40,621 bases of DNA from JBFWMG01 sp050251715. Its GTDB lineage: Bacteria; Desulfobacterota; Desulfovibrionia; Desulfovibrionales; Desulfovibrionaceae. A model generated the notes under the pieces. That model had not been told where the DNA came from. It was given only the letters and a program-made list of their open reading frames with translations, and ran no database searches. Below, piece after piece: positions 24,963-40,472 of the stretch; the first letter of the stretch is position 1; the number at the start of each line of letters is the position of its first letter. The stretch lies in NCBI GenBank assembly GCA_050251715.1, contig JBFWMG010000032.1:1-40621 (forward strand). The letters run 5' to 3'. The position numbers and the translations under genes were made by a program.

Positions 24963-27176
24963 TCAGCGCACGGGCAGCTCTATGCTGAGGGTGGCGCCGC
25001 CGCCAGGGGTGTCCACGGCGCGCACCACGCCATGGTGGTCGCTGACAATGGAGCGCACGATGGCCAGGCCAAGGCCCGTGCCGCCCTTCTTGCGCGAAAA
25101 ATAGGGTTCGAAGATGCGGGTGCGTTCCTCGGCGGTCAGGCCGGGGCCGTTGTCCGCCACCTCGATGCGCACGCGGCCCAGTTGCTCCAGCAGCGCCACG
25201 GAGACCTTGATCCGGCCATCCTCCTGGCCGCCCAGGGCATCGGTGGCGTTGGTCAGGATGTTGATGAGCGTGCGCCGGATAGCCTCACGGTCCATGCGGA
25301 TGAGGGGCAGGTCGGGCGCAATGGCCACGTGCCAGTCCAGGTGGCTGTGGCTGTGCTGGAACAGCGCCACCACCTCCTCCACAAGGGGCGCCAGGGCGTC
25401 GTTGGTGAGCTGCACTTCCGGCAGTTTGGCAAAGGCCGAGAATTCCTTGACCATTTGTTGCAGGTGCTCCACCTGGCGCACGATGAGGTCGGTGCACTGG
25501 CTGAAGGCCGGGTCGTTGACATCGGCCCCGAACTTGCGTTCCAGCCGCTGGGCCGACAACTTGATGGGCGTGAGCGGGTTCTTGATCTCGTGGGCGATGC
25601 GCTTGGCCACCTCGCGCCACGCGGCCATGCGCTGCATCTTTTCCAGCTCGGTGATGTCCTCGAACACGGCCACGAGGCCCGTGGCCTGGGCCGCGTCCGC
25701 CGTGGCCGCGCCCGGGGCCAGGGCCATGACGTTGACCAGGAGCTTGCGCTCCTGCCCGCCCAGGGTGATGTCGATCTGGCGCTGCCATTGCGAGCCGGGC
25801 GTCTTGGCCATCTGCTCCTGCACGTCCCGGAACAGGTCGCCAAAGCCGCCGCGCAGGATCTCGGACGGCTTGAGCCCCACGATCATGGCCGCATCCACGT
25901 CCAGCATGGCGGTGGTGGCCTTGTTCACGGTGCTGATGCGGCCGTCGCTGTCCAGGGACACCACGCCCGCCGCGATGTTGTCGATGACCGCCTCGATGTA
26001 GCGTCCGCGCTCGTCCAGTTCCACGTTCTTGCGTCCCAGGGCCGCGTTGGCCTCGGTGAGCCGCGTGCGCGACAGCTCCAGGTCTTCCACCATCTTGTTG
26101 AACGAGCGCACCAGCAGGCCCAGTTCGTCCGCGGACTGGTCCTCCAGGCGCACGGAAAGATCGCCCTGGGCAATGCGCTCCGTGCCCGCCGCCAGCGCCT
26201 GGATGGGCATGGACAATTCCTTGGCCAGCCGGAACCCGAACCACATGGCCCCCAGAATGATGAGCAGCGTGAGCACCAGCAGGATGAAATAGAGTGCGAT
26301 CTTGAGGGGATATTTGAGCGATTTCAGCTTCTTGTATTCATCGACGCCGCGCACGATCTGGTCCAGCTTGTACATGAGGCCGTGGCCGATGTGTTCGCCC
26401 AGCACCAGCCAGCCGGTCTTGCCCTCGTCCACGGGCAGCACGCCCACCACCAGGTCCGCGCCCGGGCCGGGCCACAGCGACGACCAGAAACGGGGCTGCG
26501 CCTTCATGTTGTCCCAGTTGATCTTGGCCTTTATGTCCGGCCACACCTGGGTATACCCCTCGGCGATATACCAGTTCTGCTCCGTCTCATCCAGGTTGAC
26601 CACGCCCAGGAGAAACAGGTCGTATTCCTTGACCTTGGTTTCCAACAGCCCCTGCATGCTCTTGCCGCCCCAGGCAAAGCGGCGTTCACGCACCTGTTCG
26701 AGGATGTTCTCGCCCCGGATGCCGAGCCGCTCCTGCGCCGAGGCGTAAAACGCCTGGCCCACGGCCAGCGCCTGCTCCATGGAGGTTTCCACCTGGCTTT
26801 TGAACCAGTAGTCCACCGAGGTCTGCACGAATTTGACGCTGACCAGGAACATGAGCACCGTGGGCACCAGCGAGAGCGAGATGAAGGCGAGCACCAGCTT
26901 GGTGCGCAGCCGCGACCCCAGCACCTTGCGCCGCCGCTCCAGCAGCAGTTTGACGCCGTTGCGGCCCACGATGAACAGGACAAGGATGAGCAGGATGAAA
27001 TTGAGGTTGAACAGGCCGAAAAAGAGGTAGGAATTGACGCCCAGATATTTGAGCTCGACCCAGGTGAGCAGGATGATGACAAGGAACACGGCGGCGGCCA
27101 GGAGCATTTCCCGCTGCCGGCGCTTGCGCTCCCTGGTGTCGGCCACGCTGACTTTTATGGATTCCATGGGACTCAT
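24963..27176 (-). CDS. ntrY: NtrY-type sensor histidine kinase
   Basis: Encodes 737 residues. Two to three membrane segments lie in the first 90 residues, followed by an extracytoplasmic region of about 190 residues and another membrane segment near 290-310. HAMP (about 310-360), PAS (about 375-480), dimerisation domain with His529 in AHEIKNPLTPIKLSAQRLERK, and a C-terminal ATPase domain with NILTNATDAL, DNGPGL and GTGLGLAIV. The HEIKNPLTPI motif is typical of NtrY. It is expected to autophosphorylate and pass phosphate to NtrX (22361-23764). Start ATG 27174-27176 overlaps the region just after the DUF4390 stop; a second ATG six bases on is possible. The longer open frame to 27263 lies inside the previous gene. 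Confidence 0.9.
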   Translation of the reverse strand: MSPMESIKVSVADTRERKRRQREMLLAAAVFLVIILLTWVELKYLGVNSYLFFGLFNLNFILLILVLFIVGRNGVKLLLERRRKVLGSRLRTKLVLAFISLSLVPTVLMFLVSVKFVQTSVDYWFKSQVETSMEQALAVGQAFYASAQERLGIRGENILEQVRERRFAWGGKSMQGLLETKVKEYDLFLLGVVNLDETEQNWYIAEGYTQVWPDIKAKINWDNMKAQPRFWSSLWPGPGADLVVGVLPVDEGKTGWLVLGEHIGHGLMYKLDQIVRGVDEYKKLKSLKYPLKIALYFILLVLTLLIILGAMWFGFRLAKELSMPIQALAAGTERIAQGDLSVRLEDQSADELGLLVRSFNKMVEDLELSRTRLTEANAALGRKNVELDERGRYIEAVIDNIAAGVVSLDSDGRISTVNKATTAMLDVDAAMIVGLKPSEILRGGFGDLFRDVQEQMAKTPGSQWQRQIDITLGGQERKLLVNVMALAPGAATADAAQATGLVAVFEDITELEKMQRMAAWREVAKRIAHEIKNPLTPIKLSAQRLERKFGADVNDPAFSQCTDLIVRQVEHLQQMVKEFSAFAKLPEVQLTNDALAPLVEEVVALFQHSHSHLDWHVAIAPDLPLIRMDREAIRRTLINILTNATDALGGQEDGRIKVSVALLEQLGRVRIEVADNGPGLTAEERTRIFEPYFSRKKGGTGLGLAIVRSIVSDHHGVVRAVDTPGGGATLSIELPVR

Positions 27177-27184
27177 GACCGGGC

Positions 27185-27787
27185 CTAGTACTGGAACTCC
27201 ATGCGGTATCGGGTGGTGGGCACGGCGTTCCAGTTCCAAAAGAACAGGGCGGAACGCAGCCACTGGGGCACGTCGTCGAATTTGAGCGACACATCGAGAT
27301 CAACCGCATAGTCGCGGCCCCGGTCAAGCAGCTCATATGACCCAAGGTCCATGGCCACGGCGCCCCACGCCCCCCGCAGCAGCGCGCGGAGATCCTTGTC
27401 GCGCGACTGTTGTTCGCTGCCCGCCACGGCGAGCACGAATTCCTGCGACAGCGCGTCATAGGTGATGGTGTTTTCGTAGACCGCGCCCGAGACCGAGGCG
27501 TCGAACCAGAAGCCGCGCGGGCGGCACATCCGCGCCACGCACCGTAGCGCCAGCGACGCCCCGTTGCGCAAGGCCCGCTCCAGATGCTCGGGCTCCGTGA
27601 CCGACAGGCTGAAACGGATCATGATGCTGCCCGCCTGGTTGTCGAGCACAAAATCGTCCAGATTGACGGTCTGGGCCCGCGCCGCCAGGGGAAGCGCGAA
27701 CACCCCCACCAGCACGGCGAGCAGCGCCATGCGGCAAGTGCGACCCGTCCCGCCCGCTATGCGATGTATGGCGTCACGCCATCCCAT
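27185..27787 (-). CDS. DUF4390 protein preceding NtrY
   Basis: Encodes 200 residues from ATG 27785-27787, supported by GGAG seven bases upstream. A signal peptide ends near LPLAARAQ (about residue 39). The rest is the DUF4390 domain, with LDDFVLDNQ, VYENTITYDAL and a final WNWNAVPTTRYRMEFQY. Genes of this family are regularly found just before ntrY-like kinases, as here, where the kinase starts 8 bases after the stop. It is probably an exported accessory or sensor subunit, but its role is unknown. Confidence 0.82.
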   Translation of the reverse strand: MGWRDAIHRIAGGTGRTCRMALLAVLVGVFALPLAARAQTVNLDDFVLDNQAGSIMIRFSLSVTEPEHLERALRNGASLALRCVARMCRPRGFWFDASVSGAVYENTITYDALSQEFVLAVAGSEQQSRDKDLRALLRGAWGAVAMDLGSYELLDRGRDYAVDLDVSLKFDDVPQWLRSALFFWNWNAVPTTRYRMEFQY

Positions 27788-27979
27788 GTATCCACTCCGT
27801 GTGTCGCGCATGCGGCCCATGCCGCTTGCGATGGTATTGTTGGCACAGGGCACACCGGTTGGCAAGCGGTTCCGTGTGCCGCGGCGTTTCGCGGCGTATG
27901 GCGGGGCGGCACGCCGCATGCTGGGCCATGGGGCACGCTGCCGTCCCTGCGGCGCGGGCCGGAGCTGGTGCCGCGCCGC
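27788..27979. other. Leader region between the rpoC terminator and the DUF4390-ntrY operon
   Basis: No gene is seen. On the minus strand TTGCCA near 27858-27863 and AACAAT near 27834-27839, 18 bases apart, form a weak candidate promoter. Confidence 0.35.
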
Positions 27980-28013
27980 AAAAAAAGCGGCCCTTGCCGA
28001 AGCAAGGGCCGCT
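27980..28013 (-). terminator. Rho-independent terminator of the rpoBC operon
   Basis: On the minus strand a perfect 12-bp stem (28002-28013 with 27986-27997) with a TTCG loop is followed by a run of seven T. This is a textbook intrinsic terminator. It stands 130 bases after the rpoC stop because repeat copy 4 lies between them. Confidence 0.93.
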
Positions 28014-28040
28014 GGATGCCGGTTGTGCGCCGCGCGGGGT

Positions 28041-28143
28041 TAGAGCATCTTAACTTTGAAAAAAGATGAGATGCCCTTATGCATTTTGCTGAAATAATGC
28101 TTCATTATTTCAAATCCTCGCATTGTTTCAATGCCAAAATGCG

Positions 28144-28146
<3 letters not shown>
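28041..28146. repeat. Palindromic repeat element copy 4 (106 bp) after rpoC
   Basis: Starts with TAGAGC (28041-28046) and ends with GCGCTA, the last triplet being the complement of the rpoC stop codon (28144-28146). It carries TGAAATAATG / CATTATTTCA, GCATTG-TTT-CAATGC and an AGAGCATCT / AGATGCCCT stem with one mismatch. It is the same length as copy 3 and about 80% similar by eye. Confidence 0.9.
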
Positions 28147-32307
<4,161 letters not shown>

Positions 32308-32335
32308 GGTCACCTCTGTATTTGTATTTTTTCAA

Positions 32336-32365
32336 GGCGGGAGCCGCACGAGGGCGGCTCCCGCC
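32336..32365 (-). promoter_or_regulatory. Intercistronic hairpin between rpoB and rpoC
   Basis: A perfect 12-bp stem (32336-32347 with 32354-32365) with a six-base loop stands in the 89-base rpoB-rpoC gap. No T-run follows on the minus strand, so it is more likely an RNA-processing or stabilising hairpin than a terminator. Confidence 0.6.
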
Positions 32366-32396
32366 ATCAGGTCATGTCGTTTGTGTCGCCGCGCCG

Positions 32397-36521
<4,125 letters not shown>

Positions 36522-36780
36522 AGTTTCCCCTTACAGTGACGTTTTTTTTCATACGACGCGCCCGGCGGTAGGCGGGACCGGGACTGGGCGTCGTTTCCCG
36601 GCGCGCTAGGCGCCGAGGGGGAACCCCGCATGGCTGACACGCGGAGCAAAGCACACAAAAAGGCCTTGGTTGATTAAGGATGCTGAATAGGTGGAGGTGC
36701 GCATTATAGAGACAAACCGATCCCGAAGGATTGCAGTTAATGAAGCCAATTTAGAAAAATAAGCCAAAAAGAAAAACATA
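36522..36780 (-). promoter_or_regulatory. rpoB leader with AT-rich segment and possible internal promoter
   Basis: On the minus strand a perfect TATAAT lies at 36703-36708, giving a start near 36696 and a leader of about 175 bases to rpoB. No good -35 is seen at 16-18 bases, so an internal promoter is only suggested. Nearer to rpoB, bases 36557-36594 can fold into a GC-rich stem (GAC-GCCC against GGGC-GTC). The AT content of 36650-36780 is far above the surroundings. Confidence 0.4.
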
Positions 36781-36842
36781 TCAAGAGGAATTTTCGTCCT
36801 CTTGAAATATATATGCGAGGGGCAGGCGAACCCGCCCCTCGC
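36781..36842 (-). terminator. Tandem hairpin attenuator between rplL and rpoB
   Basis: First on the transcript is a stem 36834-36842 with 36815-36823 (9 bp, extendable by three pairs around a TTCG loop). Next is 36797-36805 with 36781-36789 (9 bp, TCAAGAGGA) followed by a T-rich stretch (ATATGTTTTTCTTTTTGG). Partial termination here would lower rpoBC expression relative to the ribosomal proteins, as known for this junction in E. coli. Confidence 0.7.
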
Positions 36843-36864
36843 TTGCATGCCGCAGCGCTGCGCG

Positions 36865-37251
36865 CTACTTCACTTCGACTTCGGCGCCGGCGTCCTCGAG
36901 CTGCTTCTTGGCTTCGGCGGCCTCGTCCTTGGACACGGCTTCCTTGATGGTCTGCGGAGCGCCGTCAACCTTTTCCTTGGCTTCCTTCAGACCCAGGCCG
37001 GTCAGGGCGCGCACGACCTTGATGACGCCGATCTTGTTGGCGCCACAGGCCTTGAGCACAACGTCGAACTCGGTCTTCTCTTCCTCGGCCGGACCCGCAT
37101 CGGCGGCAGCCGGGGCGGCAACCATGGCGGCCATGGGCGCGGCGGCGGAAACGCCGAACTTCTCTTCCAGTTCCTTGATGAAGTCGGCCAGATCCAGAAC
37201 GGTCATGTTGGCGATGAAGTCAACAACCTGCTCTTTGGTGATATCGCTCAT
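36865..37251 (-). CDS. rplL: 50S ribosomal protein L7/L12
   Basis: Encodes 128 residues. The N-terminal dimerisation domain, an Ala-rich hinge (about 36-56) and the C-terminal domain with KTEFDVVLKACGANKIGVIKVVR...GLGLKEAKEKVDGAP are all present. L7/L12 forms the flexible ribosomal stalk that recruits translation factors. It follows rplJ by 48 bases. Confidence 0.98.
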   Translation of the reverse strand: MSDITKEQVVDFIANMTVLDLADFIKELEEKFGVSAAAPMAAMVAAPAAADAGPAEEEKTEFDVVLKACGANKIGVIKVVRALTGLGLKEAKEKVDGAPQTIKEAVSKDEAAEAKKQLEDAGAEVEVK

Positions 37252-37299
37252 TTTGATTCTCCTTGAATGATAGCTTTGGCTTCGTGTTGGGGGTCAGGG

Positions 37300-37824
37300 T
37301 TAGGCGGCGTCTTCCTTCTGGTCCTTGATGGCGTTCAAGGCGTACAGGAAGTTGCGCAGAATGTTCGCGAAAAGGCCCACGAAGTTCGTGGGGACGGCAT
37401 TCATCGTGCCCAAAGCCTTGGCGATGAGTTCCGGCTTGCTCGGCAGCTTGGCCAGTGCATCGACGCTTGCCGCGTCCATGAACTTGCCGTCAAGACTGCC
37501 ATGCTTGAGCGAGAACTTTTTGCTGGTCTTAGCAAAATCCGCCAGGGTCTTGGCCACGACAACCGGGTCGTCGTATCCGAGGGCTATGGCGCAGTTGTTC
37601 TTCAGGGTTTCCTTCAGAACGTCATGCTTGCCATCGGTGAATGCGATCCGCGCCAGGGTGTTCTTGACAACATGGAAATCCACGTTGTTTTCGCGCAACT
37701 TTACCCTGAGTTGGGTCAATTCTTCCACCGTCATGCCCTGGAAGTCGGTGACGACCGCAATGCCAGCCTTGTCGGCCTTGGCCTTGAGCTGCTCGATGAT
37801 GACACCTTTATCAGCTCTTTCCAT
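37300..37824 (-). CDS. rplJ: 50S ribosomal protein L10
   Basis: Encodes 174 residues from ATG 37822-37824, behind AAGGAG. Recognisable by the GVIIEQLKAKADKAGIAVVTDFQGMTVEELTQLRVKLR start and FHVVKNTLARIA. Forms the base of the L7/L12 stalk and represses its own operon by binding the leader RNA just upstream (37871-37960). The longer open frame to 37974 runs through that leader and is not coding. Confidence 0.97.
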   Translation of the reverse strand: MERADKGVIIEQLKAKADKAGIAVVTDFQGMTVEELTQLRVKLRENNVDFHVVKNTLARIAFTDGKHDVLKETLKNNCAIALGYDDPVVVAKTLADFAKTSKKFSLKHGSLDGKFMDAASVDALAKLPSKPELIAKALGTMNAVPTNFVGLFANILRNFLYALNAIKDQKEDAA

Positions 37825-37865
37825 GTGGTCACTCCTTGCGACTTGAGGGTTGTCGGGGAAAGAAG

Positions 37866-37960
37866 GGAGCCAAAGCCTGTCTCGGCAGGAGATTAAGGGC
37901 ACAGGCCCGCCTGCTTTCTTCGACTCATTCTTTCCGGCCTGGGTTTCCGAAGAAACCCCC
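37866..37960 (-). promoter_or_regulatory. Ribosomal protein L10 leader RNA
   Basis: On the minus strand the segment from 37921 to 37871 contains GAAGAAAGCAGG, CTTAAT and CTCCTGCCGAGACAGG. This matches the conserved core of the L10 leader family (GAAGACAGCAGG, CTTAAT, CCTGCCGAGGT). A TTCG-capped 7-bp hairpin (37941-37958) stands just before it. L10, alone or with L7/L12, binds this RNA and inhibits translation of rplJL. Confidence 0.8.
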
Positions 37961-38005
37961 GCATTGCCGGGCAAGCCCGGCGATCAACACTGTATGACAA
38001 ACGCA

Positions 38006-38034
38006 CGCGCGCCGCTCCAAAAAAACGGCGCGCG
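38006..38034 (-). other. GC-rich hairpin after rplA
   Basis: A perfect 9-bp stem (38006-38014 with 38026-38034) whose 11-base loop holds seven T on the minus strand. The T-run is in the loop rather than after the stem, so it is not a classic terminator; it may be a processing site between rplA and the L10 leader. Confidence 0.5.
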
Positions 38035-38047
38035 AACGGTGTAGGCG

Positions 38048-38755
38048 TTAGCTTTCCAGGAACTTGCGCACGTCAGTGGGGTCGAGCTTGACGCCCGGGC
38101 CCATGGTCGTGGCAACGCTCATGGCCTTGAGGTACGTGCCCTTGGCAGCGGACGGCTTGAGCTTGTTCACGGTTTCGATGAGCGCCTTCAGGTTGTCCAG
38201 GATCTTGGCCGGGCCAAAGGACACCTTGCCAAGCGGGGCATGCAGCACGCCCGCCTTGTCAACCTTGAATTCGACCTTGCCGGCCTTGACGTCCTGGATG
38301 GCCTTGCCGATCTCAAAGGTCACGGTGCCGGTCTTGGCGTTGGGCATGAGCCCGCGAGGGCCGAGCACGCGGCCGATCTGGCCGACCTTGGCCATCATGT
38401 CAGGGGTGGCCACGGCCTTGTCGAAGTCGAGCCAGCCGCCCTTGATCTTTTCGATCAAGTCCTCGGCTCCCACGACATCGGCGCCGGCTTCCTTGGCCTC
38501 GGCCTGCTTTTCACCTTGGCAAAAGGCGGCCACGCGCACTTCCTTGCCCAGGCCGTGCGGCAGCGAAACCGCGCCGCGCACCATCTGGTCGGAGTACTTG
38601 GGATCCACGCCGAGACACATGGCCACGTCAACGGTTTCGTCGAACTTGGCGAACGCGTTCTTCAGGGCGATGGTAACACCTTCTGCCACTTCATACCGAG
38701 TGGTCTTGTCGAAGGCTTCTGCCGCGTTGCGGTACTTTTTTCCATACTTGGGCAT
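38048..38755 (-). CDS. rplA: 50S ribosomal protein L1
   Basis: Encodes 235 residues. Full-length L1 with YEVAEGVTIALKNAFAKFDETVDVAMCLGVDPKYSDQMVRG at the start and GRVLGPRGLMPNAKTGTVT in the middle. Binds 23S rRNA at the exit-site stalk and, in many bacteria, represses rplKA translation. AAGGAAGAG precedes the ATG; it follows rplK by 22 bases. Confidence 0.98.
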   Translation of the reverse strand: MPKYGKKYRNAAEAFDKTTRYEVAEGVTIALKNAFAKFDETVDVAMCLGVDPKYSDQMVRGAVSLPHGLGKEVRVAAFCQGEKQAEAKEAGADVVGAEDLIEKIKGGWLDFDKAVATPDMMAKVGQIGRVLGPRGLMPNAKTGTVTFEIGKAIQDVKAGKVEFKVDKAGVLHAPLGKVSFGPAKILDNLKALIETVNKLKPSAAKGTYLKAMSVATTMGPGVKLDPTDVRKFLES

Positions 38756-38777
38756 GGTAGACTCTTCCTTGTCTCTA

Positions 38778-39203
38778 CTAACCGATTACATCAATGCCCA
38801 TGCTGCGCGCGGTGCCCATGATGGTGTTCATGGCGGCGTCCATGCTGGCGGCAGAGAGGTCGGGCATTTTCAGTTTGGCGATTTCTTCGACCTGGGCGCG
38901 AGTGACCTTGCCCACCTTGTTCCTGTTGGGTTCGCCCGAGCCCTTTTCCAGCTTGGCGGCCTTGATGAGCAGCACCGACGCCGGAGGGGTCTTGGTGATG
39001 AAGGAGAAGGAACGATCCGCGAACACCGTGATTTCCACGGGCGTGATCATGCCTTTCTGTTCCATCGTCCGGGCATTGAACGCCTTGCAGAATTCCATGA
39101 TGTTCAGGCCGTGCTGACCCAGGGCCGGACCGACCGGCGGAGAGGGGTTGGCGGCGCCTGCGGGAATCTGCAGTTTGATCTTCGCAACAATTTTCTTGGC
39201 CAT
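38778..39203 (-). CDS. rplK: 50S ribosomal protein L11
   Basis: Encodes 141 residues. The proline-rich start KLQIPAGAANPSPPVGPALGQHG and the C-terminal RNA-binding part with GTARSMGIDVIG are diagnostic. Forms the GTPase-associated centre with 23S rRNA. An AGAGG site precedes the ATG. The 58-base gap to nusG contains the 12-base palindrome CCCGACGTCGGG (39248-39259). Confidence 0.98.
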   Translation of the reverse strand: MAKKIVAKIKLQIPAGAANPSPPVGPALGQHGLNIMEFCKAFNARTMEQKGMITPVEITVFADRSFSFITKTPPASVLLIKAAKLEKGSGEPNRNKVGKVTRAQVEEIAKLKMPDLSAASMDAAMNTIMGTARSMGIDVIG

Positions 39204-39261
39204 TTCAAAAACCTCTAGTCATATGCGCCCGTGGGCGCGTCTTGGACCCGACGTCGGGCCG

Positions 39262-39915
39262 CTACCCCTTGCTTACCTGGACAAAATCCAGTTCAACCGG
39301 GGTCTGGCGTCCAAAGATCGATACCGCGACCTTCAGTTTGCCCTTGTCGTAATTGACTTCTTCCACCACGCCGTTGAATCCGCCAAACGGCCCGTCAATG
39401 ACCCGGACCTCGTCGCCCCTGTCGAAGTGGAATTTGGGCCGGGGTTGTTCCTGGCGCGCTTCCATCATGCTCAGGATGCGTTCGGCCTCGCTGTCGCGCA
39501 TGGGAACAGGCCGGTTGCGGCCGCCCACAAAACCGGTCACACGCGGGATGGATTGCACCAGATGCCAGGATCCGTCCGTCATGACCATCTTGATCATGAC
39601 GTAGCCGGGGTAGAACTTGCGCGTGCTTGTGCGCTTCTCACCCTTCACCAGTTCAATCACCCGCTCCGTGGGAACGACGACTTCCTGGATGGTGCCCTGG
39701 TCCTGCCCGGTACGCATCATTTCCCGGATGGTCTGCTCCACCCGTTGCTCGAACCCCGAATAGGTGTGCACAATGTACCACCTGCCACGGGGGCCGGTGG
39801 GCTCGGCAGCGGCATCCGGATCAGGCGTGCTTTCCGGCGCGCCTTGCAGCGTGCTTTCCGGCGGGCTCTGTTCTTCGCCTACAGCCTCGGGGCCTTTGGG
39901 TGTATCGTCGGTCAT
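39262..39915 (-). CDS. nusG: Transcription termination/antitermination factor NusG with N-terminal extension
   Basis: Encodes 217 residues; most NusG proteins have about 175-185. Residues 1-44 are an acidic, Pro/Ser/Glu-rich extension with the near repeat ESTLQGAPESTPD. The NGN domain starts at WYIVHTYSGFEQRVEQTI and the KOW domain is VRVIDGPFGGFNGVVEEVNYDKGKLKVAVSIFGRQTPVELDF. The start ATG 39913-39915 has a GGGAGG site, so the extension is translated. NusG binds RNA polymerase and Rho or S10. It follows secE by 18 bases. Confidence 0.96.
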   Translation of the reverse strand: MTDDTPKGPEAVGEEQSPPESTLQGAPESTPDPDAAAEPTGPRGRWYIVHTYSGFEQRVEQTIREMMRTGQDQGTIQEVVVPTERVIELVKGEKRTSTRKFYPGYVMIKMVMTDGSWHLVQSIPRVTGFVGGRNRPVPMRDSEAERILSMMEARQEQPRPKFHFDRGDEVRVIDGPFGGFNGVVEEVNYDKGKLKVAVSIFGRQTPVELDFVQVSKG

Positions 39916-39933
39916 TGGTATTCCTCCCGCCGG

Positions 39934-40203
39934 TTACGACAGGATGAGCTTGACAACCTTGGACAGCCCCAAGTCGACAATGCCCAGAAACAGAGAGAAG
40001 ACGATCACAAGAACCACCACGGCAATGCCGGTGGTGATGGTTTCCTTGCGCGAGGGCCAGGTGACCTTCTTGAGCTCGACCTTGGATTCCTCAAAGAATT
40101 CCTTGAGCTGCCTGGCCTTGTCGCCCATGCCGCCCATGGCCGCTGCGCCCGCTACCGCGTTCGCTCCGTTCTTGTCGGAACCTTTTGCATTCTTCTTGGA
40201 CAT
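39934..40203 (-). CDS. secE: Preprotein translocase subunit SecE
   Basis: Encodes 89 residues. A Lys/Gly/Ala-rich N-terminus precedes the conserved cytoplasmic helix FFEESKVELKKVTWPSRKET and a single membrane segment (about 58-78). SecE clamps SecY in the SecYEG channel. Position between tRNA-Trp and nusG is the classical one. Confidence 0.96.
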   Translation of the reverse strand: MSKKNAKGSDKNGANAVAGAAAMGGMGDKARQLKEFFEESKVELKKVTWPSRKETITTGIAVVVLVIVFSLFLGIVDLGLSKVVKLILS

Positions 40204-40223
40204 GTGTGCCCCAAAAAAGTGTA

Positions 40224-40300
40224 TGGCAGGCCAGGAGGGATTCGAACCCCCAGCATCCGGTTTTGGAGACCGGCGCTCTAGCCGTTAGAGCTACTGGCCT
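40224..40300 (-). tRNA. tRNA-Trp (anticodon CCA)
   Basis: On the minus strand the acceptor arms AGGCCAG and CTGGCCT pair over 7 bp. The D arm, the anticodon arm CCGGT-CTCCAAA-ACCGG with anticodon CCA, and the T arm GGGGG-TTCGAAT-CCCTC are all visible. The discriminator G and an encoded CCA follow (40227-40224). It sits between rpmG and secE, the usual place for tRNA-Trp. Confidence 0.97.
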
Positions 40301-40319
40301 GCGTAATACGACCCACTCG

Positions 40320-40469
40320 CTACTTGGATTCCCGATGCAGCGTGTGCTTATGGTCCCACGGGCAGTACTTCATTGCCTCGATACGACCAGTCGTATTTTT
40401 TTTGTTCTTGATGGTGGCGTAATTACGCCGCTTGCACTCGGTACAAGCAAGCTGAATCTTGACGCGCAT
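40320..40469 (-). CDS. rpmG: 50S ribosomal protein L33
   Basis: Encodes 49 residues beginning MRVKIQLACTECKRRNYAT and ending HKHTLHRESK. It has the zinc-type cysteine pair CTEC and one later cysteine, in MKYCPWDHKH, where a CxxC pair would give a full site; the fourth ligand may be His or Asp, so it is only partly zinc-ribbon-like. The start ATG 40467-40469 is three bases after the tuf stop; its GGAG site lies inside the tuf end, so translation is probably coupled. Confidence 0.95.
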   Translation of the reverse strand: MRVKIQLACTECKRRNYATIKNKKNTTGRIEAMKYCPWDHKHTLHRESK

Positions 40470-40472
40470 GGC

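Noticed and set aside
38006..38034. Intrinsic terminator between rplA and rplJ
   Set aside because: The T-run is in the loop, not after the stem, and termination here would separate rplJL from the operon; a processing hairpin is more likely.
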